Shown here: positions 8,306-14,349 of the stretch, piece by piece | Layout of the letters: every line of letters begins with the position of its first letter | How positions within the stretch are numbered: the first letter of the stretch is position 1 | Origin: an uncultured Prevotella sp. | GTDB lineage: Bacteria; Bacteroidota; Bacteroidia; Bacteroidales; Bacteroidaceae | Direction of reading: 5' to 3' | NCBI GenBank assembly: GCA_937892695.1 | Contig: CALBJK010000221.1 | Span: forward strand, 1-19,988 | DNA: 19,988 bases | Made by a program: the position numbers and the translations under genes | The notes under the pieces: model-generated | The model's database searches: none | What the model saw: only the letters and a program-made list of their open reading frames with translations | What the model was told of the DNA's origin: nothing

Positions 8306-8351
8306 CCCCCAATACAAAGCGAGCATCCATGCTCATTCTTTGTATCGGGGG
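8306..8351 (+). terminator. Strong intrinsic terminator
   Basis: CCCCCAATACAAAG (8306-8319) pairs with CTTTGTATCGGGGG (8338-8351) with one mismatch, and GAGCA/TGCTC closes the inner stem around a TCCA loop. It is followed by ATTGTTTTATTT. It ends the transcript of the 98-aa gene. Between them, TGCACA-TCA-TGTGCA (8255-8269) is a further small perfect hairpin. Confidence 0.8.
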
Positions 8352-8487
8352 ATTGTTTTATTTACAACGTGAATTCACGATTTACAAACAGTTTGAACAA
8401 TTGTTAAAGGATTTTTGTAGACAGTAGAACCTTGTAAATATTTTGTAAATAAAAGGTTGCAGGAGAACAATGAGATGTGAAAAGAGC

Positions 8488-8750
8488 TATATTTGCAAAA
8501 ATATTACGGAGACAGGGCAAACAGAGTAAAAAATGTTTCGATTTATTAATTTCATGACATTGACACGTTGTAATACTGATGCATCCAATCTCCAAGGTAT
8601 TCTTTTAACGTTTTAATTCTTCAATATATTAGCTTCTGACAATACTACACGTGACAGTGTAGGGAAGATTGGTAAAAAGTTAGTTTCGGGATTTTTAACG
8701 TTGGGGAAGTCTTCGATTCATCGTGGTGATGACTTGGCTTCCCCTTTTTT
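8488..8750 (+). ncRNA. Possible small RNA or short-peptide transcription unit
   Basis: A -7 box (TATATTTG, 8488-8495) opens a 260-base stretch that ends with an intrinsic terminator (8703-8750). Inside are a perfect hairpin CTACAC-N6-GTGTAG (8645-8662) and a 27-codon frame starting at ATG 8533 and ending at TAA 8614-8616. No TTG lies at the usual -33 distance. I do not recognise the RNA; the bounds are those of the signals. Confidence 0.3.
8703..8750 (+). terminator. Intrinsic terminator in the intergenic region
   Basis: GGGGAAG (8703-8709) pairs with CTTCCCC (8738-8744), with an inner TCATC/GATGA pairing (8718-8722 with 8728-8732), and six T bases follow (8745-8750). No annotated gene lies directly upstream, so it marks an otherwise unseen transcript or the far end of read-through. 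Confidence 0.65.
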
Positions 8751-8898
8751 ATGCTGTTATCCAGAGAAAGCTACTTTACAGAAATCTGTCATTAGACTTT
8801 ACTCGTTCTTCGTGTCATTGTCGTGCATATTTATTTTGACTTTGACTCAGCCCTCTTAGGTTCAAATAAAAGGCGTAGCAGGTTAAGGAAAAAACAAA

Positions 8899-8945
8899 GA
8901 AAGTCCGTATGGCCATGACCATACCACGTACTTTCAAGAATTTAA
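8899..8945. terminator. Imperfect hairpin, possible minus-strand terminator
   Basis: GAAAGT (8899-8904) pairs with ACTTTC (8940-8945), and the inside contains TATGG/CCATA pairing. The left flank is A-rich (GAAAAAACAAA), so only on the minus strand would it be followed by a T run. It could stop antisense transcription entering from the DUF4251 gene side. Confidence 0.35.
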
Positions 8946-9058
8946 TACATTAATCTTTTTTTAACCATACAACATGCAAGAAAACGCCCGGCATGGCATT
9001 CTTTTTGTAAGAAAGGAATAAGAAAACATTAACAAATAACCGATAAAAAGAAAGCATT

Positions 9059-9622
9059 ATGAGAAAAGCATTGTTATTCGTCATAGCTCTCCTGGCAGCC
9101 GGATGCTTACAGGCCGCCGCCCAAGACAAGAAGGAAGAACGCGAGCTTTCGCGCGAAGAGCAAGAACTGCTACAAGAAAAGATAGACAGTGTGCAACACG
9201 CAGCCGCATTAGAAGCTATGCGCGACTCGTCGTTCACGCTCGAAGCCGACCACGTAGTTTTCAAGTACGGACAACGGGCATACGTCTCGTCAAGCACCAA
9301 TTTTGTTTCCATACGTGGCGACAAGGCCACAGTACAGGTCTCGTTCAACATTCCGGTAGCCGGATCTAACGGCATGGGAGGCATCACCCTCGACGGTAAT
9401 GTCACCGACTATAAAATGAAGACCGACAAGAAGGGCAACACCTTTCTCACCGCCACCGTCATGGGTACGGCCATATCTGCCCAACTGTCAATAATGTTGC
9501 CCGCAAGAACAAACAATGCCACGGTCGATGTGCTGCCGACATTCAGCTCCAACCGCATTTCGCTTGTAGGCACTATTCTGCCGGCCGACCAGAGTTTCAC
9601 GGTTAAGGGACGGTCAATTTAA
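9059..9622 (+). CDS. DUF4251-family exported protein
   Basis: A 187-residue protein with an N-terminal signal (MRKALLFVIALLAAGCLQAAAQ; type I cleavage after AAAQ or a lipobox at Cys16 are both possible). A charged helical segment (about 23-60, rich in Glu, Lys and Gln) follows. The remaining beta-rich domain has patterns I associate with DUF4251, a Bacteroidetes family of unknown function: FTLEADHVVFKYGQ, NFVSIRGDKATVQVSFNIP, NGMGGITLDGNVTDYKM, and ISLVGTILP near the end. It stands alone on the plus strand; neither neighbour suggests a pathway. The start is the ATG at 9059, which gives the signal peptide; AT-rich sequence precedes it with no clear TAnnTTTG box. Confidence 0.85.
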   Translation: MRKALLFVIALLAAGCLQAAAQDKKEERELSREEQELLQEKIDSVQHAAALEAMRDSSFTLEADHVVFKYGQRAYVSSSTNFVSIRGDKATVQVSFNIPVAGSNGMGGITLDGNVTDYKMKTDKKGNTFLTATVMGTAISAQLSIMLPARTNNATVDVLPTFSSNRISLVGTILPADQSFTVKGRSI

Positions 9623-9823
9623 CCATCAGTTCGGCAGACTTGTCCGCACCTACTCTGGCTGACCGTAAATCTCATCACCCCTCGATTTGAAGCCTCAACT
9701 TTCAATTCGTAACTTCATTTCGACCGCATTTTTGTGACTTTTATTTGCTAAAACGAAATCGCAAAATAGAAGCAAACGAATGTTAAAACCACTCCGGAGA
9801 GGCGTAATTTATCGACCCAATAT

Positions 9824-9886
9824 ATGAAAAGCCCCGTTTCGCGTTCTGATATGCGGCATATCAGAACGCGAAACGGGGCTTTTCAT
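9824..9886. repeat. 30-bp perfect inverted repeat, likely bidirectional terminator
   Basis: The left arm 9824-9853 and the right arm 9857-9886 are exact reverse complements, separated by the three bases CGG. The outer ends read ATGAAAAGCCCC and GGGGCTTTTCAT, so a G+C-rich stem is followed by a T run on either strand, as in a bidirectional terminator. It lies about 200 bases after the DUF4251 gene. Its length and exactness are unusual for a plain terminator. Confidence 0.75.
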
Positions 9887-9926
9887 GTTCCAGAATGCCT
9901 TGTTTTGCTTGTTAAGAAACCTGTTT

Positions 9927-9975
9927 TTGTACTGTTTTCTGCATAAAAATACAAGATTGTACTGTATTTTTATGC
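9927..9975. repeat. 13-bp inverted repeat plus 9-bp direct repeat
   Basis: GCATAAAAATACA (9941-9953) and TGTATTTTTATGC (9963-9975) are exact inverted copies around a 9-base loop. TTGTACTGT occurs at 9927-9935 and again at 9957-9965, exactly 30 bases apart. It might be an AT-rich protein-binding site; it lies well upstream of the operon promoter. Confidence 0.55.
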
Positions 9976-10308
9976 GCCCTTGTCGATAATAGTCTGATTA
10001 TCAGTATATTCTATTTTGAACCTGTTTTTGCCATTTTGGGCGAAATTCCATCCAGAGGTAATCTTCTTTGTAAAAACGCTATTCTCAGCGATTGGGTTTT
10101 ATCCGTTTTTTAAGAATACACCCTTTGCAAGGGGTGAAAATCTGGAAAACGGTTACAGATTGAAAGTATGGTGTTATGTGAGGATAGGTGCTAAAATAAA
10201 ACACGAATACTATCCATATTATAAAACGTCAAGATTGTTCGTGACGACTTATCCATTATTGACATGCGTCAAGAAAGAAACATTTCTATAAATATAATTT
10301 ATAAATTC

Positions 10309-10355
10309 TTGCAATACCTTCAACTATTGTTGTATATTTGCTAGCAACATACAAC
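10309..10355 (+). promoter_or_regulatory. Promoter of the RiPP operon with overlapping palindrome
   Basis: TTG (10309-10311) lies 21 bases before TATATTTG (10333-10340), a good match to the Bacteroidetes -33/-7 promoter, about 100 bases before the glycosyltransferase start. Over the -7 box and expected transcription start sit GTTGTAT (10329-10335) and ATACAAC (10349-10355), perfectly inverted, flanking the palindrome TTGCTAGCAA (10338-10347). This is the position of a repressor operator, or of a hairpin at the 5' end of the mRNA. Confidence 0.6.
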
Positions 10356-10440
10356 CTTTGCCTCGAAAAAGCATTCGATTTATAAATAGTACCACAAATC
10401 ATTCTTTTATTAGGCAGAAAACCATAAAACATTCAACCTT

Positions 10441-12303
10441 ATGACAGAGACATACATTTCCGTTATAATGCCAGTGTATAACCAAGCCAATTTCGTACGC
10501 TGTGCCATACAAAGCCTTATACGACAGACGTATAATGACTGGGAACTAATAATCATAGATGACGGTTCCAAGGACAAGCTATACGAGACAGTGGAAGAGT
10601 TTGTCTTAGCATACGAAAACATAGCCTATTACAGAAATGTACAAAACGAAGGTTTAGGATTCAGCCTTAATAAAGGAATCTGTCTGGCTAAAGGCAAATA
10701 CATTGCATACCTCCCTGCTGATGACATTTATTTTGAAGACCACCTTCTTTCTCTTTATGAAAAGACAGAGGAAGACAATTCTGATTTTGTTTATTCTGGC
10801 ATTATTCATAATATCGGGAATCATGGAGGAGAGCGCAACACGCAAGTATGCGAAGGCATTATAAACGGACAGACACTTCAGCTTGTACAAGTCTTACACC
10901 GGAAAACAGAAGACCGTTGGCTGGAGAGGAAAGAGCTTGTCACAGATGATTTAGGCAAGATGTTCTGGGATGTGTTTATGAAAAAATATCCGGTAATCTC
11001 AAAAACGAAAAAAGCCACTTGTGAATGGTTTTCTCACATGTACCAAAGACATAATATCCTGAACGACCGTACTGGTGGCGGGATATATATGTACAAGATT
11101 TTTTATGGAGTAAAGGAACCGTTGAAATATCACTCTTCGGTAGGCAACCTTATAGACGAAGCAGAACATTATTCGCATTTACAAAAAAGAGAATACAAGC
11201 AAGACAAAAACGGATTGAAGATTCTTTTGGTCGGGGAGTTGGCATTCAATCCGGAGCGCATACTTGCATTGGAGGATAGAGGACACAAACTTTACGGACT
11301 GTGGATAAACAACCCACTTTGCTACAACACAGTTGGCCCATTGCCATTCGGGCACGTAGAAGACATACCCTTTGAGGGATGGGAGCAGCGCGTAAAAGAG
11401 ATTAAGCCTGATATTATTTACGCAATGTTGAATTTTAAGGCAGTAGAGTTAGCCCATTATGTACAGACACACAATCCGGGCATACCGTTCGTATGGCATT
11501 TTAAAGAAGGACCATTTTTCTGCCGTACATACGGACTGTGGAATAAACTTACAGATTTGTACAGCAAATCGGACGGTGCCGTGTACACAAACGAAATGAT
11601 TCGGGACTGGTTTCGATTGTTCATTGATAAAAAGCCCAAACACGAGCTTATAATAGACGGAGACTTGCCTTTGGGTGACTGGTTAAAAGGAAAACGTAGT
11701 AAGAAACTTTCTGAGACAGACGGCGAAATACATACGGTAATAGCAGGACGCATATTTGGAATTGGCAGTGAGGACATTGAAACGTTGGCAAACCAGAAAA
11801 TACATTTACACATTTATGGAGATGTCAATCATAACTCATCCAAGTCAATGCTTGACGAGGCAGCTGCTCTTGCTCCCGGATACGTACACCTTCACCCGAA
11901 CTGCCCTACAGAAAAATGGGTCAGCGAATTTTCACAATATGATGCCGGGTGGCTTCATTATTTCCAAAGCTATAATAATGGTGACCTGATGCGCGCAAAT
12001 TGGGCCGACATAAACTCTCCTGCAAGAATGTCTACCTATGCTATAGCCGGTCTTCCGATGATAATGCACGATAACATAGGACATGCAGTACACCATCAGA
12101 AGTACCTCGAAACTCTAGGAATGGCTTTACCCATAAGTAATTTCGAGAAAGCAGGAGAAGTGTTAAACAATCGAAACATTATAAAAAAAGCCCAGACAAA
12201 TGCATGGCAAAACCGTGAACGTTTCTGCTTCGATTTTTACGCTGATGAACTGATAAAGATGTTCAGAGAAATAATTTCTGAATTTAACAATCAGGCATTA
12301 TAA
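10441..12303 (+). CDS. Two-domain glycosyltransferase (GT2-like plus GT4-like) of the RiPP cluster
   Basis: A 620-residue cytoplasmic protein. Residues about 5-230 are a GT-A, family 2-type transferase: ISVIMPVYNQANFVRCAIQSL, the nucleotide-binding IIIDDGS (Asp40, Asp41), and a DxD-like ADD at 93-95. From about 259, a second domain begins with a Rossmann strand (LKILLVGELAFNPERILAL) and has GT-B/GT4-like sequence, including VIAGRIFG (433-440), IHLHIYGD (454-461) and SPARMSTYAIAGLPMI (526-541). A fusion of two transferases could add two sugars in turn. As I recall, a glycosyltransferase family is catalogued beside radical SAM peptide systems in Bacteroidetes; I could not check membership. It is the first gene of the operon, followed by a stem-loop and the precursor gene. 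Codon use is AT-richer than in the transport genes downstream. The acceptor is inferred, not shown. Confidence 0.85.
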   Translation: MTETYISVIMPVYNQANFVRCAIQSLIRQTYNDWELIIIDDGSKDKLYETVEEFVLAYENIAYYRNVQNEGLGFSLNKGICLAKGKYIAYLPADDIYFEDHLLSLYEKTEEDNSDFVYSGIIHNIGNHGGERNTQVCEGIINGQTLQLVQVLHRKTEDRWLERKELVTDDLGKMFWDVFMKKYPVISKTKKATCEWFSHMYQRHNILNDRTGGGIYMYKIFYGVKEPLKYHSSVGNLIDEAEHYSHLQKREYKQDKNGLKILLVGELAFNPERILALEDRGHKLYGLWINNPLCYNTVGPLPFGHVEDIPFEGWEQRVKEIKPDIIYAMLNFKAVELAHYVQTHNPGIPFVWHFKEGPFFCRTYGLWNKLTDLYSKSDGAVYTNEMIRDWFRLFIDKKPKHELIIDGDLPLGDWLKGKRSKKLSETDGEIHTVIAGRIFGIGSEDIETLANQKIHLHIYGDVNHNSSKSMLDEAAALAPGYVHLHPNCPTEKWVSEFSQYDAGWLHYFQSYNNGDLMRANWADINSPARMSTYAIAGLPMIMHDNIGHAVHHQKYLETLGMALPISNFEKAGEVLNNRNIIKKAQTNAWQNRERFCFDFYADELIKMFREIISEFNNQAL

Positions 12304-12319
12304 CAACGGTCCGAAAGGG

Positions 12320-12336
12320 AGTCCCTTATAGGGACT
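12320..12336 (+). promoter_or_regulatory. Stem-loop between glycosyltransferase and precursor genes
   Basis: AGTCCCT (12320-12326) and AGGGACT (12330-12336) are exact inverted copies with a TAT loop, starting 17 bases after the glycosyltransferase stop. No T run follows directly, so RNA processing or 5'-end protection of the precursor message is more likely than termination. Confidence 0.45.
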
Positions 12337-12369
12337 TAACTACAATAACAAACAAAACTTTTTTCTATT

Positions 12370-12741
12370 ATGGAAAAGAAATTAAGTATGATTAAGGATT
12401 TCATTCTGTCTCTGGAAGCAAACAGACTGAATGAAGAACAGCAATCTGTGCTGTTAGTGGGAGAAAGCACCACGTTCGGAGGTGGTAATAACAAATGTAA
12501 TAATTCTGCACCTGGATGCGCATTTGCGGACAATACAGACTGCACGAACTCTGGTAGATGTGCAGAGACACCTTCTAATACAGCAAATTGTAATAGCGGG
12601 AACACAAGTGGATGTACAAATACGAATTGTCCTTGCAATAATCCAAAAGATACTGCTTGCACAGGATCGAATAACACTCATGGATGTAAATCATCATCAA
12701 GTTACAGCATGTTAGGATTCCCCGGTTTCGACATGTTCTAA
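12370..12741 (+). CDS. Cys/Asn-rich RiPP precursor peptide 1
   Basis: A 123-residue peptide with an N-terminal leader and a low-complexity core. The leader (1-39) has IKDFILSLEANRLNEEQQS and ends in FGGG (36-39), a double-glycine site suited to the C39 exporter encoded downstream; Phe36 and Leu28 fall at the -4 and -12 positions if cleavage follows Gly39. The core (40-123) has ten Cys at 43, 50, 58, 64, 74, 82, 87, 89, 97 and 106, about 16 Asn and 21 Ser/Thr, and ends in a hydrophobic tail (SMLGFPGFDMF). Six of the Cys begin a C-[TN]-[NSG] triplet. It lies between glycosyltransferase and radical SAM genes and shares its leader with the peptide at 14127. I infer that it is the substrate; the product type (thioether-crosslinked, glycosylated, or both) is not known. 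Confidence 0.9.
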   Translation: MEKKLSMIKDFILSLEANRLNEEQQSVLLVGESTTFGGGNNKCNNSAPGCAFADNTDCTNSGRCAETPSNTANCNSGNTSGCTNTNCPCNNPKDTACTGSNNTHGCKSSSSYSMLGFPGFDMF

Positions 12742-12763
12742 GAACAATCTCTACAATGTAATC

Positions 12764-12790
12764 ATATCGAGGCTAAAATAGCCTCGATAT
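12764..12790 (+). terminator. Perfect 12-bp hairpin, probable attenuator between precursor and maturase
   Basis: ATATCGAGGCTA (12764-12775) and TAGCCTCGATAT (12779-12790) pair exactly around an AAA loop, 22 bases after the precursor stop. Only a short T stretch (ATATTT) follows, so termination is probably partial. It ends 15 bases before the maturase ATG. Confidence 0.7.
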
Positions 12791-12805
12791 TTAACCGACA
12801 AATCA

Positions 12806-14116
12806 ATGAAATACAGCCTTTACAATTCAATTTTACCCTTAACCAAGCAGTCAAGCATGGCATACAATGCCGTGTCGGACAAATTTATCATTTTCAATAA
12901 TTCGTTGAAACAACTGTTTAAAGAATCACCGACTAAGGCAAAAGATTGCGATGCAAGATTTTATGAACAACTTGAGAATGGTGGATTTCTTGTCAACGAT
13001 GACATTGATGAAGAAAAAGAAATAGTAAGTCTGGGTAGGAAATTCTGTAGCATTGAATCAGACTATAGATTGATAATAAACCCAACGACCAATTGTAACT
13101 TTCGGTGTTGGTACTGCTATGAGAATCATTCATCCAAATCAAAGATGAATGAAGAGACCGTCTTACGGATTGAAAAAATGTTATGGAACATCGGACATGA
13201 CGAGAAAATAAAGACATTGTCCCTTTCATTCTTTGGAGGAGAACCGCTTCTTTATTACGAAGATACGGTACGACCTCTGATTGACACTGTACGCAAGGTT
13301 GGCAAATCTTGCAATTTAAGATATTCTATCCATTTTACGACTAACGGATTTCTCGTAAATAATAGAATGGTGGAACATCTTGCAGAAGTAGCTGATGAAA
13401 AGACTTTCCAGATAACACTTGACGGCCATCGGGAACAGCATAATAAGGTTCGCTTTTCAACTTCAGGAAGAGGGTCTTACGATCGCATTCTAAAAAACAT
13501 AAAACTGCTTCTTTCACACAAAATGGCCGTCGGACTACGTATCAACTATACAAAGGAGAATGCGTCGTCAATCATTGACATATTGACGGATTTGAAAGAC
13601 ATTCCTTCGGAAGATAGAAAGTTGTTTAATGTCGACTTTCAGAAGGTATGGCAAGAAAACGGGCTTTCGTCTAACGACAAGACTATCAATGATGCAATCA
13701 GTTCCTTCCGGGAAGAATTTGCATCAGTGTCCGACTATTACAGCCATGTCAATGCTTTTCGTCATCCATGCTATGCCGATATGGTCAACGAGTGCGTGGT
13801 CAATTTCAACGGCGATGTTTACAAATGCACAGCAAGAGACTTCACCCTAGAAAACAGTCTCGGACACCTGTCTGAAAAAGGTGAAGTAGTATGGGACGAC
13901 CCAAAACTTATGGAACACAGATTGGCGTATAAGTTTGATCGGGCAGTATGCAGGAAATGCAGAATTTTTCCTCTCTGTGGTGGAGGATGTGCCCAGACCT
14001 CAAAAGAAGCTGATAAATACGCCTACACAAAATGTAGTGGGGAGCTGGAAAAAGATGAAATAATCCTTTCTCGTTTTTACAACAACGTCATCAGACCCTC
14101 AGAAACAAAGAAATAA
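12806..14116 (+). CDS. Radical SAM/SPASM peptide maturase
   Basis: A 436-residue enzyme expected to modify the two precursor peptides by radical chemistry. The radical SAM cluster motif is CNFRCWYC (Cys97, Cys101, Cys104), followed by the SAM-binding FFGGEP at 142-147 and strands IHFTTNG and FQITLDG. A complete SPASM domain follows: Cys322 or Cys330, the GDVYKC pair (Gly336, Cys341), the CX2CX5CX3C array (Cys382, 385, 391, 395) and Cys410, enough for two auxiliary iron-sulphur clusters. The N-terminal 85 residues, with YNAVSDKFIIFN and an acidic DIDEEKE stretch, resemble the small pre-domain of other peptide maturases and may bind the leader. SPASM maturases make thioether, carbon-carbon or carbon-oxygen bonds or epimerise residues; Cys-rich substrates favour thioether bonds. 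It starts 64 bases after precursor 1 and ends 10 before precursor 2. Confidence 0.96.
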   Translation: MKYSLYNSILPLTKQSSMAYNAVSDKFIIFNNSLKQLFKESPTKAKDCDARFYEQLENGGFLVNDDIDEEKEIVSLGRKFCSIESDYRLIINPTTNCNFRCWYCYENHSSKSKMNEETVLRIEKMLWNIGHDEKIKTLSLSFFGGEPLLYYEDTVRPLIDTVRKVGKSCNLRYSIHFTTNGFLVNNRMVEHLAEVADEKTFQITLDGHREQHNKVRFSTSGRGSYDRILKNIKLLLSHKMAVGLRINYTKENASSIIDILTDLKDIPSEDRKLFNVDFQKVWQENGLSSNDKTINDAISSFREEFASVSDYYSHVNAFRHPCYADMVNECVVNFNGDVYKCTARDFTLENSLGHLSEKGEVVWDDPKLMEHRLAYKFDRAVCRKCRIFPLCGGGCAQTSKEADKYAYTKCSGELEKDEIILSRFYNNVIRPSETKK

Positions 14117-14126
14117 ATTAAAATAT

Positions 14127-14336
14127 ATGGATAAGGTTCTTAATTCTATAAAGGAGTTCATTCTTTCCTTAGAAAATGAACGTTTAAACGGAGAACAGCA
14201 GTCCTGCCTTTTTGAAAGGAAAGATAGTTTGTTTGGCCAAGGTTCAAACTATATGTGTACCAATCAACAATGCACAAATTCAGAGCCTGATTGTGTAAAA
14301 GAAGACAACATGATTTCCTGGATTTTAACATATTAA
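14127..14336 (+). CDS. RiPP precursor peptide 2, short, with degenerate cleavage site
   Basis: A 69-residue peptide whose leader clearly matches precursor 1: IKEFILSLENERLNGEQQS against IKDFILSLEANRLNEEQQS, with the same register of Phe36, Gly37, Gly39 and Asn41. At the expected double glycine it has FGQG instead of FGGG. The core (40-69) has Cys44, Cys49 and Cys56, with two CTN triplets and CTNSEPDC, which parallels CNNSAPGC of precursor 1. A further Cys27 sits in the leader. The tail is DNMISWILTY. It starts 10 bases after the maturase gene and ends 13 before the barrel protein gene, so it is in the operon. It may be a second product or a decaying copy. Confidence 0.82.
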   Translation: MDKVLNSIKEFILSLENERLNGEQQSCLFERKDSLFGQGSNYMCTNQQCTNSEPDCVKEDNMISWILTY

Positions 14337-14349
14337 AAAATCAGACACA

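Larger units (their letters stand above)
9623..10440. other. Intergenic region before the RiPP operon
   Basis: These 818 bases hold no gene I can support. Their contents are a 30-bp perfect inverted repeat (9824-9886), a 13-bp inverted repeat with a nearby 9-bp direct repeat (9927-9975), a small CACCC/GGGTG hairpin near 10115, and the promoter with its palindrome (10309-10355). The last part gives a leader of about 95 bases to the glycosyltransferase gene. Confidence 0.6.

Noticed and set aside
8404..8595. 63-codon minus-strand frame in the intergenic region
   Set aside because: No promoter, no recognisable domain and AT-rich sequence; not supported.
8950..9405. 151-codon minus-strand frame over the DUF4251 gene
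   Set aside because: It is antisense to a gene with a recognisable signal peptide and domain, and its Ser/Arg/Thr-rich translation is typical of a shadow frame.
10016..10291. 91-codon plus-strand frame upstream of the RiPP operon
   Set aside because: Its start lies in AT-rich DNA, the translation is rich in aromatic residues without a signal peptide or domain pattern, and the region contains hairpins; likely chance.
12481..12700. CRISPR-like or tandem DNA repeat within the precursor 1 gene
   Set aside because: The periodic look comes from similar codons; spacing between Cys codons is irregular and there are no constant repeats and spacers.
12454..12715. Alternative frames of both strands over precursor 1
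   Set aside because: They arise from the repeated Asn/Thr/Cys codons of the precursor; only the frame at 12370 has the leader shared with precursor 2.
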